Positions 1 to 7,953 of a DNA stretch of 39,303 nt are shown in pieces (position 1 is the first letter of the stretch; the number at the start of each line of letters is the position of its first letter). Position numbers and translations under genes: made by a program. Location: assembly GCA_964529325.1 (NCBI GenBank), contig CAZGWH010000014.1:1-39303 (forward strand). The letters are read 5' to 3'. Origin of the DNA: GCA-2689995 sp964529325. Its GTDB lineage: Bacteria > Fidelibacterota > Marinisomatia > SCGC-AAA003-L08 > GCA-2689995. Below the pieces are notes generated by a model. That model made no database searches, had not been told where the DNA came from, and saw only the letters and a program-made list of their open reading frames with translations.

Positions 1-2
1 GT

Positions 3-140
3 TTCTTTTTTACTCAAATCCTAAAAAGTACTAATTATTGTGAAGAACCAAAAAATCAATTAACAAAGTCAGCAAAATTGAAATCAGAATTTAATCAAAA
101 ATATATTGATGAGTTTGGGGAGCCTCCTAATATTATTTAA
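3..140 (+). CDS. C-terminal end of an unidentified protein (cut by window edge)
   Basis: One frame stays open from the first bases of the window to a TAA at 138-140, giving the last 45 residues of a protein whose start lies outside. The fragment is rich in Lys, Asn and Gln and ends in GEPPNII. It has no motif that I recognise, and no membrane segment. It ends 23 bases before the VOC gene and is on the same strand, so the two could be cotranscribed. The other two forward frames have early stops. The codon use (AT-rich, Lys/Asn/Ile) matches the neighbours. It could also be chance open sequence. Confidence 0.4.
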   Translation, partial: FFFTQILKSTNYCEEPKNQLTKSAKLKSEFNQKYIDEFGEPPNII

Positions 141-163
141 AATAAAAAAGAAAAATTATTACA

Positions 164-550
164 ATGAAAAATTATAATGCAGAAAATAATAGAGCCGTTT
201 GGTTTGATATTCCGGTAGCAGATTTAGATAGAGCTAAGGATTTTTATGAGGTCGTTTTAAATATTGAAGTATTTAAAGAAATTGTAGATGGATATGAATT
301 TTGTATTCTAGACCATAAAGATGGCAATGGTGGTTGTCTTTTTATAAATAAAGATGAGATTTCATCTAATTCAGGAATAATGCTTTATTTAAATGTAAAT
401 GGAAGAATTAAAGATGCTGAGGAAAAGGCTGTAAAAAAAGGGTCTAAAATATTAAAACCGATCCACCAAATTGGGGAACATGGATTTCGGTCTGTAATTC
501 TTGATAGTGAGGGTAATCGAATTGTACTTCATTCAGATACGAATGAATGA
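164..550 (+). CDS. VOC (glyoxalase/bleomycin resistance) family protein
   Basis: A 128-residue protein of the vicinal oxygen chelate fold, the usual size for a single two-module VOC protein. The first module opens with VWFDIPVADLDRAKDFYE, the classic start in which a beta strand leads into the DxxRAxxFY helix. The second ends with the typical strand pair around LDSEGNRIVLHS, in which the DxEGN turn precedes the last strand. In characterised members a metal ion is held by His/Glu residues, but the small orphan members of this subgroup have no assigned substrate, and none can be named here. The gene ends exactly where the convergent ACT-domain gene ends (stop codons at 548-550 and 551-553), so the two share a 3' boundary with no room for a terminator. 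Confidence 0.8.
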   Translation: MKNYNAENNRAVWFDIPVADLDRAKDFYEVVLNIEVFKEIVDGYEFCILDHKDGNGGCLFINKDEISSNSGIMLYLNVNGRIKDAEEKAVKKGSKILKPIHQIGEHGFRSVILDSEGNRIVLHSDTNE

Positions 551-1057
551 TTAATTAATTATTTCAATATTTACACCTAATTTTAAAGAATGGTTTTCTA
601 ATATATCATATAAAGAATCATTCTTAAGATTTGATGGTAATTCGATTGTTGCTTTTAAATTAAAAAGTGGTGTTGCTGAAATAGGTGCAATTTCTATAAA
701 AGTTTCTAATTCAATTATATTTATATTATTTAATGCTAATTTTTTGGTTAATGAATAGACAATCCCTTCGTTATCTGCACCTGATAATTCAATGATTTTA
801 ATATTTGGATTTGAAATATCAGTTTTTTTTGTAGGATGGATTTGTACATGTAATGAGGAAAGTGAAGATAAGTTTGATTTTAAATTAATTACTTCATCCT
901 TAGTTAAAGATATTAAAATAGTCATTACAAATTGATCACCCATTTTCAACATACGGCTTTCTTCAATATTTCCACCATTTTCTTGAATAAGTCCAGAGAG
1001 TGAAGAAACTAACCCTGGTTGGTCCGAACCAAAGGCAGTTAAAATAAATGATTGCAT
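551..1057 (-). CDS. ACT-domain protein, glycine cleavage repressor (GcvR)-like
   Basis: A 168-residue protein made of two ACT domains. The first (about residues 3-75) begins with FILTAFGSDQPGLVSSLSG, whose GxDxPGLV turn is the hallmark ligand-binding loop of ACT domains. The second (about 85-165) repeats the pattern as IIELSGADNEGIVYSLT. Length and layout match GcvR, which in E. coli works with GcvA to control the glycine cleavage operon, and related amino-acid sensing ACT pairs. No DNA-binding or enzymatic domain is present, so it probably acts by binding a partner or an amino acid. It is transcribed away from selD, sharing the 114-base region at 1058-1171. The GcvR function is inferred from architecture alone; no gcv genes are in view. 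Confidence 0.7.
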   Translation of the reverse strand: MQSFILTAFGSDQPGLVSSLSGLIQENGGNIEESRMLKMGDQFVMTILISLTKDEVINLKSNLSSLSSLHVQIHPTKKTDISNPNIKIIELSGADNEGIVYSLTKKLALNNINIIELETFIEIAPISATPLFNLKATIELPSNLKNDSLYDILENHSLKLGVNIEIIN

Positions 1058-1126
1058 TATATCTCCAAAATGTTAATTTTTAATTAAAATTTGTTACGGA
1101 AAAGTACACAAAAAAGCCGTAAATCA

Positions 1127-1150
1127 TATAGTTAAATTTCTTAAACTATA
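1127..1150. promoter_or_regulatory. 7-bp inverted repeat in the gcvR-like/selD divergent region
   Basis: TATAGTT (1127-1133) and AACTATA (1144-1150) form a perfect inverted repeat with a 10-base spacer, 21 bases before the selD start and in the shared upstream region of two divergent genes. The position suits an operator, for example for the Rrf2-type regulator encoded downstream, but in such AT-rich sequence it could be chance. Confidence 0.25.
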
Positions 1151-1171
1151 CATATAGATAATAAGTAAAAA

Positions 1172-2233
1172 ATGTTTAATAAACCAAAAAATAGAAATCC
1201 GCAAAAGTTAACTTCTTTTAGTAGCGGTGCTGGCTGAGCTTGTAAGTTAGGTCCGGCGGACTTAAAAAAAGTACTTGAAGGATTAGATGAACAATCTATA
1301 CCAGATGGCTTAATGGGGTTTTCAACACATGATGATTGTGCAATTTTTCCATTACCTGATGGTTCAAAGTTAATTCAGACAGTTGATTTTTTTACTCCAA
1401 TTGTAGATGATCCATTTGAGTTTGGAAGAATAGCAGCTTCAAATTCATTATCAGATATATATGCAATGGGTGGAAAACCGCTTTTTGCATTAAATATTGC
1501 ATGCTTCCCTTCAGATGAATTACCATTAGAAATTTTAACAGAAATATTAAATGGTGGAATTTCATCAGCAAAAGAAGCTGGAATTCCAATTTTAGGCGGA
1601 CACACGGTAAAAGATAAAGAACCAAAATATGGGTTAGTTGTTACTGGGATTGTGGAAGACGGAAAAGCATTAAAAAACAGTACAGCAAAACCCGGAGATG
1701 TTTTAATATTAACTAAACCCATTGGAACAGGAATAATTTCTACAGCAATTAAACGAGAATTAGCTCCGAGTGATATGATTCAAACAGCAATTGAGATTAT
1801 GGCACAATTAAATTTATGTGCATCTACATCGATGAAAGGCATTTCAATCTCTGCATGCACAGATGTAACGGGGTTTGGGTTATTGGGACATTTAAGTGAA
1901 ATGTGTAAAAATAGTAATGTTTCAGCAACATTAGAATTTAATTCTGTACCATTTATTGAGGGTGTATTTGAATTAGCTCAAAATGGAATAATTCCTGGAG
2001 GTACAAAGAAAAACTTAAACTTTGTTCAGGATGATATTGATTTTTCAGGTGTTCTTGTTGATTATCAAAAATTAATGTTAGCTGATGCTCAAACATCTGG
2101 AGGGTTATTAATTTCTGTACCATTAACACATTCAAAAGAGTTAATTACAAAATTGAAAGATAATCATGCACTCGCTTATTCAATTATAGGGCAAGTTTAT
2201 AATCCATCAGATAAATTAATTTATGTTAATTAA
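1172..2233 (+). CDS. selD: Selenide, water dikinase (selenophosphate synthase), selenocysteine-containing
   Basis: SelD makes selenophosphate from selenide and ATP, the Se donor for selenocysteine and selenouridine. The frame from ATG 1172 gives 353 residues, the family's usual length, if TGA at 1235-1237 (codon 22) is read as selenocysteine. Codons 19-24 then read G-A-G-U-A-C followed by Lys, aligning with GAGCGCK of E. coli SelD, where the first Cys is the catalytic Cys17. Downstream the match continues with STHDDCAIF, TVDFFTPIVDDPFEFGRIAASNSLSDIYAMGGKP, GGHTVKDKEP, DVTGFGLLGHLSEM and DAQTSGGLL. An annotation starting at ATG 1313 would lose the active site. No strong Shine-Dalgarno is visible; in-frame stops upstream of 1172 fix the start. 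It is first in a tight operon with rrf2, iscS, sufT-like and DUF2480 genes. Confidence 0.93.
1235..1264 (+). promoter_or_regulatory. UGA(Sec) codon with bacterial SECIS-like hairpin
   Basis: Directly after the UGA (1235-1237), GTCC (1251-1254) and GGAC (1258-1261) form a 4-bp upper stem closed by the three-base loop GGC (1255-1257). TAA/TTA (1243-1245 and 1262-1264) can extend it below an asymmetric bulge containing U residues. The loop begins 17 bases after the UGA and has G at its first position, which agrees with the known bacterial SECIS pattern of a short stem with a G in the apical loop and an unpaired U, bound by SelB. It is unusually GC-rich against its surroundings. Confidence 0.75.
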
Positions 2234-2245
2234 CTTTTTTATAAT

Positions 2246-2644
2246 ATGTTAAAATTAACGAGAAAAACAGAATATGCACTAATCTCACTTCGATATCTTC
2301 AGTTAAAAGCTGATGGTAAACCAGTAACGGCGAGGGAAATTTCTGATATTGAAAATATTCCATTATCTTTACTTTCAAAAGTACTTCAACATTTATCAAA
2401 GGTAAATTTAATTGAACCAGTTATCGGAGCAAAAGGAGGGTATCAATTATCAGTAAATCTTAATAATGTGAATTTGTGGAAATTTTTAGAAACAATGGAA
2501 GGACCTCTTGGATTAGTTGATTGTTTACAAAATACAGAGTGTGAACAAGAAGTTTCATGCAATATTCAATCTCCAATTAAAAAAATTAACCTTACAGTGA
2601 AAAATGTTTTTAATAATTTATCTGTATCTGATATTACAATTTAA
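2246..2644 (+). CDS. Rrf2 family Fe-S transcriptional regulator (IscR-like)
   Basis: A 132-residue Rrf2 protein. The N-terminal winged helix (LTRKTEYALISLRYL at the start, then the recognition region LSKVLQHLSK and the wing IGAKGGYQL) is typical of IscR, NsrR and CymR. Three cysteines at 93, 99 and 105 are spaced C-x5-C-x5-C, exactly the IscR spacing of Cys92, 98 and 104 that holds a [2Fe-2S] cluster. The gene starts 12 bases after selD and abuts the cysteine desulfurase gene (stop 2644, ATG 2645), as iscR does in isc operons. The likely role is to sense Fe-S cluster supply and regulate this operon and other Fe-S genes. Which exact regulator it corresponds to cannot be told from sequence alone. 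Confidence 0.9.
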   Translation: MLKLTRKTEYALISLRYLQLKADGKPVTAREISDIENIPLSLLSKVLQHLSKVNLIEPVIGAKGGYQLSVNLNNVNLWKFLETMEGPLGLVDCLQNTECEQEVSCNIQSPIKKINLTVKNVFNNLSVSDITI

Positions 2645-3838
2645 ATGAAACGAATTTATTTAGACAATCATTCAACTACACAAGTTGATCCCTGGGTGTT
2701 AGAAAAGATGTTACCGTGGTTTACAAAAAAATTTGGTAATTCTGCAAGTAGTACTCATTCATTTGGTTGGGAAGCTGAAGAAGCATGTGATATCGCAAGA
2801 GAGCAAATTGCGAATGCGTTAAATGTGAATACTTCTGAAATTATTTTTACAAGTGGTGCAACTGAGTCTATAAATATTGCATTAAGAGGGGTGATTAGTA
2901 ATTCGAAATTTGAATTACCCCATTTTATCACTTTAAAAACAGAACACAAAGCCGTAATTGATACATGTGAGGCATTGGAACAAAATGGTGTTGAGGTATC
3001 ATATATCAATGTAAAATCGAATGGAATTGTTGATTTAAAAGAGATTATAAATGCAATAAAAGATAATACAGTATTAATTTCTATTTTACATGCGAATAAC
3101 GAAATAGGAGTTATTCAACCAATAGAAGAAATTGGGAAAATTTGTAAAGAGAGAAAAATTATTTTTCATGTTGATGGAGCCCAATCGTTTGGAAAAATAC
3201 CCATTGATTTGAATAAATTAAATATTGATTTATTTTCAATGTCTGCTCATAAAGTGTATGGACCTAAAGGAATTGGGGCACTTTATATTCGAAGGAAAAA
3301 TCCAAGAATTGTTTTAAAACCCATATTTACAGGTGGTAAACAAGAGAAAAATATTAGACCAGGAACATTACCCGTACCTTTAATTGTTGGGTTTGGAGAA
3401 GCAATTAAAATTTCTATTCAAAATTGTATAAGTGAAAATTCTAAAATAAAAAAATTAAGAGACCAATTATTAGATGGGTTATTAGCAAATATTCCCAACT
3501 TAATAATAAATGGTGATATTAAAAATAGATTAGTTGGGAATTTAAATATTAGCATTCCAAATATAAATGGAGAGGCATTAATAATGCGATTAGGTAAAAT
3601 TTCGGTTTCTACTGGTTCTGCGTGCACCTCTTCAATAATTGCTCCATCACATGTATTAAAAGCAATTGGCTTATCCAACGAACTCGCCTATGCAACAATT
3701 CGATTTGGAATTGGAAGATTTAATACTGAATTAGATATTGAAACTGCAATTGAAGTGGTTTCAAAAACAGTTAAGCGATTAACAAATATTAATAAACAAA
3801 ATTATAAAAAGGAAAAGAATCATGAGCTTATCAATTGA
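2645..3838 (+). CDS. iscS: Cysteine desulfurase, IscS/NifS family
   Basis: A 397-residue PLP enzyme that takes sulfur (or selenium from selenocysteine) off cysteine as a persulfide. Visible hallmarks are the start YLDNHSTTQVDP, the PLP-binding Lys203 in SAHKVYGPKG, and the catalytic loop Cys327 in STGSACTSS. The position of Cys327 and the long loop mark it as group I (IscS/NifS) rather than SufS. It lies between the Rrf2 regulator (no gap) and the SufT-like gene (17-base overlap), so it clearly belongs to this operon. With selD in the same operon it may supply both sulfur for Fe-S clusters and selenide for SelD; IscS-type enzymes can do both in other bacteria. No IscU scaffold is seen in the window. 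A nifS name would be equally defensible. Confidence 0.92.
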   Translation: MKRIYLDNHSTTQVDPWVLEKMLPWFTKKFGNSASSTHSFGWEAEEACDIAREQIANALNVNTSEIIFTSGATESINIALRGVISNSKFELPHFITLKTEHKAVIDTCEALEQNGVEVSYINVKSNGIVDLKEIINAIKDNTVLISILHANNEIGVIQPIEEIGKICKERKIIFHVDGAQSFGKIPIDLNKLNIDLFSMSAHKVYGPKGIGALYIRRKNPRIVLKPIFTGGKQEKNIRPGTLPVPLIVGFGEAIKISIQNCISENSKIKKLRDQLLDGLLANIPNLIINGDIKNRLVGNLNISIPNINGEALIMRLGKISVSTGSACTSSIIAPSHVLKAIGLSNELAYATIRFGIGRFNTELDIETAIEVVSKTVKRLTNINKQNYKKEKNHELIN

Positions 3839-4178
3839 TGAACAAGTAATTGAAATTCTAAAACAATGTTATGACCCTGAAATTCCAATTGATTTATGGA
3901 ATCTTGGACTTATATATCATATTGAAATTAAAGATACTGAAAATGATTTAAAAAATATTCACATAATAATGTCGTTAACAACCCCAGGCTGTCATATGGG
4001 TGAAAGTATGGCGAACGATATTAAAACAAAATTAGAAGCAACTAACTTTGTAAATGATGCGAAAGTTGATATAACATTCGACCCACCATGGACACCTGAA
4101 TTAATGACAGATGTAGCAAGGGAAAAATTAGGATTTAGTAAACCTCCTGAAAATCAAGTACAAACTTCATGGGAGTAA
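3822..4178 (+). CDS. SufT-like / MIP18 family (DUF59) Fe-S maturation protein
   Basis: A 118-residue DUF59 protein. The conserved core reads DPEIPIDLWNLGLIY near residue 18 and TTPGCHMGE with the single conserved Cys57, followed by the DPPWTPELM motif typical of SufT/PaaD-like and MIP18 proteins. These proteins help mature or deliver Fe-S clusters. The start overlaps the cysteine desulfurase end by 17 bases, and its own end overlaps the DUF2480 gene by 10, which indicates translational coupling. Context next to iscS and an IscR-like regulator supports an Fe-S role. Soluble, with no signal peptide or membrane segment. Confidence 0.87.
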   Translation: MSLSIDEQVIEILKQCYDPEIPIDLWNLGLIYHIEIKDTENDLKNIHIIMSLTTPGCHMGESMANDIKTKLEATNFVNDAKVDITFDPPWTPELMTDVAREKLGFSKPPENQVQTSWE

Positions 4179-4426
4179 ATTTAGAAACCATTCGATTAGA
4201 TGATTTTTTATCAGATGGGTTGATTAGAGAAAAACCATTTCATAAAATGGTTGATGATTTTGATTGGTCAATATATAAAAATAAAAAAGTGATAATAAAA
4301 GGATGCGGTTCTGTTCCTATTCCAACATGGTCATATTTAATTATAGTGTCAAAATTAGTTCCCGTTGCATCTCATATATTATATGGTGAACCATGTTCAG
4401 CAATTAAAATATATTCTAAAAATTAA
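4169..4426 (+). CDS. DUF2480 family protein
   Basis: An 85-residue protein resembling the DUF2480 proteins common in Bacteroidetes and relatives, which are usually about twice as long. The recognisable parts are an N-terminal LDDFLSDGLIREKPF segment, a DWSxYKNKKV segment and an IPTWSYLII segment, the last matching the family's VPTWAYM region. The reaction is unknown. Here it ends soon after the IPTW region, so the family C-terminus is missing or short. It overlaps the SufT-like gene by 10 bases and is the last gene of the selD-iscS operon. This suggests a link to Fe-S or sulfur metabolism, as the family is often found beside SUF genes. Its last 4 bases overlap the convergent DUF5916 gene. Confidence 0.75.
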   Translation: MGVNLETIRLDDFLSDGLIREKPFHKMVDDFDWSIYKNKKVIIKGCGSVPIPTWSYLIIVSKLVPVASHILYGEPCSAIKIYSKN

Positions 4427-7044
4427 ATATCAAACCAATAATCCATTTTAATAAATATTGAATTGTCAAAATAGGTTTCAATCCATTTTTTATTTTTTAA
4501 TTTATATGTAAAAACTTCAAATGGGTTTGAGAGTAATTCCCCATTAATTCCTTTATAATTGGTGTAAACAATATAAAAACTAGAGCCTGGTTGATAATCC
4601 CAGCGAAAAACAATATTGGTTGAATAGCTAGAATATTTTGGATATAATGATGGCTCCATATTTGGGCTTGCGAGATACTTTCCCATTTCAAAATCAATTA
4701 CAATATTTGGATTAAATGATGGTTGCGTTGGGTCAATATAAACATTATTAATATATTCTGTATTAGATATTGGAAATTCAGAAGAATCAGGGATTAATTC
4801 CAAATAAGTAGTATGATTTGTGTGACTCATGAAATATTCAGAATACACTTGTAAGCTGGTATTTCGATTAAAACTTAAGTTGAATCTAGCCGTCATAACA
4901 GATATTTTATTTTTTGAATGACTAAATATATAATGAGATTGTTTTAATTCTTGTTGATTATAATCCGTTAATTTTTCCTCTGTTATTTCTACCCAATGAA
5001 ATTTTTCTGATGATTTTCCATTGTAATAATTTAAGTTTAAATTTAGGTTTTCATTTGGAGTCCATTTTATTCCTGTAAAAATATTATTCCCAACATCCTC
5101 TAAATTATTACTTCCCCACCCCAATTCAATTCTACCTGAAAATAAACCTCGTTGATCTGTTTGCAAGAAAAGTTTCAAACCATTTGATTTTGGAATCATC
5201 ATTATCGGTCCAATTTTTCCATCCTCATAATCATAAGTTAATAAATCATCATAATGTTGTGGGCTATAATCAAATAAAACCCCTGTATTCCAATAATTTT
5301 GCCAAAGTTGATTTGCAGAGATTGATATTTTTTTTTCTAATGGAATTTTATCTAAGTTGTTCGCATATTCTAATTCTAATGAAAAATATAATTTTCTGAA
5401 AATCATATCTTCTTCTCGATGACTATATCCTACACCAAGAGAATATTCTTCTAAATTATTACGCCATAAATAACCTGTTTTATCGATATTAAAAGATTTA
5501 TCATAGTAAGAATTTAAAAACCAAATTTCCCATGGATGTGTAGATTCATAATTAATTGAAGATGTAAATCCAATTCCAGAGGTTTTATTAACATCGGATA
5601 TTACTCCTTGAAAATCAGAATAAATTTGATTATCAAATAAAGAAAATACACCATCTAGTGAATATGCTGAAGATGAGTGAAAACTATTTGTCATATTTGA
5701 AATAATCATTCCTAAATAGGAGTTTCCATCAAAAATATCTTGAATTAACCTTAGATTAGTATATTTATTAATATTTCGTTGAATGTCAAAATGGGTAAGT
5801 TCGTTATGTGTGATTGCTCTTAAAATTCCATAGGTAAACCCTGTTTGCGTTTTCCCGACTAATTTATAGGCAGAAGTAATGTTTGTTTTTTGACTAACGC
5901 TATCTCCATAATTTGAATTAATTGATTTCATTGCTCCATTAATTAGAATGCTATCTAAATTTTCACCGATTCGTCGTGAATAAAATATATTAATTGGTGT
6001 TTCAAATATTGTTGCGTTTTCAATGAAAAATGGGCGTTTTTCTGTATAATATGTTTCATAAGCTGTTAAATTTATTTCAGTTGGATCTGCTTCAATTTGC
6101 CCAAAATCAGGATTAATTGTTGTTTCAATTGATACATCGGAATTAAAAATATATTTTAGATTTAATCCTAAATTATTTTTTTGTAACAGCGAGAAGTATT
6201 CTTCTTGGTTTCCATGGTAATCATTCATTTTTACGAATGTATTATTTATAGAAGATTTTCCTAAAATTCCATAGGGTTTGAATTGGAGTTTTCGTTGAAT
6301 CATAAATTTTTTCAAGCCTATGAGATGTCCGTATTTTGATGCAACTCCACCGATTCCATGTGGGTATCCCACCCACGAAATATATTCATTATTTCGATGA
6401 ATATATCGTGCAATATTTAATCCCCAAATCATGTCATCTTTTTTAGTAAATCTAAACACTGAAAATGGAATTTGAATTTCAATCGTCCAGCCACTGGAAT
6501 CTATATGAGTCTCCGAAGTCCATACTGCATTCCAGTCACCATCATAACCACTATCATCAAATACAAATTCATCTAATTGAACACCTGATGCATTTACGGA
6601 GAATGAAAATGCAGTTTGATGATCATGTCTTGAATCAAATTCAATTCTAAAATAATCAGCTTTGTCATCAAATCCTTCGTACCAATCATCTTTTAATGCA
6701 AGTGTTGTTGAAATTTTATTAGGTTGATTATCAAATAATTTAGCTAATATATAAATATTTTGATGGGTATATAAGAGGGAAACTTCTGTTTTTTGAGACG
6801 GGTCTCCCATATTTATTGGATCTGTTTGAACAAAATCAGTAATTGGAATTGCAGTTTCCCAAATCTCATCATCTGAATACCCATCAATTATTGGATTTTC
6901 ATTTACAAAAGTAATTTCTGCGACTTTACCATCTTTATATTTAGATAAAGGTTCATTGCCTTCAATTCCAAATATATATATGGGGAATAGAAAAATTATG
7001 GTTAATAATAATTTAATTATAGATTTATTTTTTGTCAAATTCAT
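4423..7044 (-). CDS. CBM9-like / DUF5916 outer-membrane protein
   Basis: An 873-residue exported protein. Residues 1-22 form a signal peptide with a Lys-rich start and a run of Leu/Ile/Phe. Residues about 38-230 form a CBM9-like beta-sandwich (VNENPIIDGYSDDEIWETA at the front and the FRIEFDSRHDHQTAFSFSVNASG strand region). The rest is the DUF5916 region, with the diagnostic NPDFGQIEADP followed by ETYYTEKRPFFIENATIF. It continues as many alternating aromatic strands to a terminal MDYWFDI, the sort of aromatic ending expected of an outer-membrane beta-barrel. The function of DUF5916 is not established; carbohydrate binding or a surface role is possible. It is monocistronic, divergent from etfB with 127 bases between, and its stop overlaps the DUF2480 gene. 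Confidence 0.85.
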   Translation of the reverse strand: MNLTKNKSIIKLLLTIIFLFPIYIFGIEGNEPLSKYKDGKVAEITFVNENPIIDGYSDDEIWETAIPITDFVQTDPINMGDPSQKTEVSLLYTHQNIYILAKLFDNQPNKISTTLALKDDWYEGFDDKADYFRIEFDSRHDHQTAFSFSVNASGVQLDEFVFDDSGYDGDWNAVWTSETHIDSSGWTIEIQIPFSVFRFTKKDDMIWGLNIARYIHRNNEYISWVGYPHGIGGVASKYGHLIGLKKFMIQRKLQFKPYGILGKSSINNTFVKMNDYHGNQEEYFSLLQKNNLGLNLKYIFNSDVSIETTINPDFGQIEADPTEINLTAYETYYTEKRPFFIENATIFETPINIFYSRRIGENLDSILINGAMKSINSNYGDSVSQKTNITSAYKLVGKTQTGFTYGILRAITHNELTHFDIQRNINKYTNLRLIQDIFDGNSYLGMIISNMTNSFHSSSAYSLDGVFSLFDNQIYSDFQGVISDVNKTSGIGFTSSINYESTHPWEIWFLNSYYDKSFNIDKTGYLWRNNLEEYSLGVGYSHREEDMIFRKLYFSLELEYANNLDKIPLEKKISISANQLWQNYWNTGVLFDYSPQHYDDLLTYDYEDGKIGPIMMIPKSNGLKLFLQTDQRGLFSGRIELGWGSNNLEDVGNNIFTGIKWTPNENLNLNLNYYNGKSSEKFHWVEITEEKLTDYNQQELKQSHYIFSHSKNKISVMTARFNLSFNRNTSLQVYSEYFMSHTNHTTYLELIPDSSEFPISNTEYINNVYIDPTQPSFNPNIVIDFEMGKYLASPNMEPSLYPKYSSYSTNIVFRWDYQPGSSFYIVYTNYKGINGELLSNPFEVFTYKLKNKKWIETYFDNSIFIKMDYWFDI

Positions 7045-7104
7045 TAAAATTGTATAAAATATAGTTTATTAATTTAACCATTATCTCTATGATTAAACTT
7101 TTTG

Positions 7105-7169
7105 TAATTTTACCTACCGAATTCACCTACAATTCTATATAATATAAAAGTAAATTACAGGTAAAATTA
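7105..7169 (+). promoter_or_regulatory. etf operon promoter region with 11-bp inverted repeat
   Basis: A perfect inverted repeat, TAATTTTACCT (7105-7115) and AGGTAAAATTA (7159-7169), brackets a TATAAT box (7138-7143) just before the etfB start at 7172. Between the arms there is also a CACCTAC copy (7124-7130) echoing ACCTAC at 7112-7117. The right arm includes the only plausible Shine-Dalgarno bases (AGG). It could be a two-site operator looping over the promoter, or an mRNA hairpin hiding the ribosome site. No clear -35 box is visible. Confidence 0.45.
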
Positions 7170-7171
7170 AT

Positions 7172-7945
7172 ATGAAAATAGTTGTACTCGTCAAACAAGT
7201 GTTTGATAAGGACTCAAATATAAATGTTTCTACTGATGGTGTACTAACAAATCGTGAAGATTTAACACTAGCAACAAATGAAAGTGATGCATATGCATTG
7301 GAAGAAGCATTACAAATAAAAGAAAAAAATGGCGGAGAAGTAATTGTTGTTTCTGTTGGAAATGATTCTGTACTCACCGTAATTAAGGATGGACTCGCAA
7401 AAGGTGCTGACAGAGGACTTCATATCAAAATTGACAATGAAGAAAATTTAGATGCACTTGACTTGGCTAAATTAATTCATGCTTCAATTAAAGATGAAAA
7501 TATTGATATGGTTTTTTCAGGATTGCAGTCTGATGATAAGGGTAATGGACAAACTGGGATATTATTATCTGAATTAATGAATTTATCTCACGCTTCCTTA
7601 GTGATGGGGACTGAAATTCAAGATGATAATTCTATTCGGGTAAAACGAGAACTTGAAGGCGGTTGGTTTCAATGGACGGATTTATCCTTACCAACTTCTT
7701 TAACAATTCAATCGGGGATAAATAAACCACGATATTCATCACTAAGAGGAATTATGATGATGAAAAAGAAACCAATTGATGTGAAATCAGCTGAAGATTT
7801 AGGATTCTCTGCTCAACAGAAATCAAAAGTTGTAAAAATGTATATTCCTGAAAAGACAAAAGAAACCGTTTATATTGAAGGTTCTGTGAATGAAATTGTC
7901 GATGAATTAATGGATAAATTTGCCAACGAAATAAAAATATTTTAG
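7172..7945 (+). CDS. etfB: Electron transfer flavoprotein subunit beta
   Basis: A 257-residue EtfB, the AMP/FAD-binding small subunit of the ETF heterodimer. The start MKIVVLVKQVFD is the classic EtfB opening, followed by TNESDAYALEEALQIKE, GADRGLHI and the FSGLQSDDKGNGQTGILLSE segment, which matches the conserved GKQ(A)xDxDxGQTG-type nucleotide loop. It ends normally. It is the first gene of etfB-etfA-etfD, 8 bases before etfA. ETF takes electrons from acyl-CoA and other flavin dehydrogenases. Here a dedicated membrane Fe-S partner in the same operon implies that they go on to the quinone pool. Confidence 0.95.
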   Translation: MKIVVLVKQVFDKDSNINVSTDGVLTNREDLTLATNESDAYALEEALQIKEKNGGEVIVVSVGNDSVLTVIKDGLAKGADRGLHIKIDNEENLDALDLAKLIHASIKDENIDMVFSGLQSDDKGNGQTGILLSELMNLSHASLVMGTEIQDDNSIRVKRELEGGWFQWTDLSLPTSLTIQSGINKPRYSSLRGIMMMKKKPIDVKSAEDLGFSAQQKSKVVKMYIPEKTKETVYIEGSVNEIVDELMDKFANEIKIF

Positions 7946-7953
7946 GAGATAAA

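Noticed and set aside
1313..2233. selD starting at ATG 1313
   Set aside because: This start removes the catalytic loop. The frame is open upstream to 1172 when TGA 1235 is read as selenocysteine, and the upstream codons match the family.
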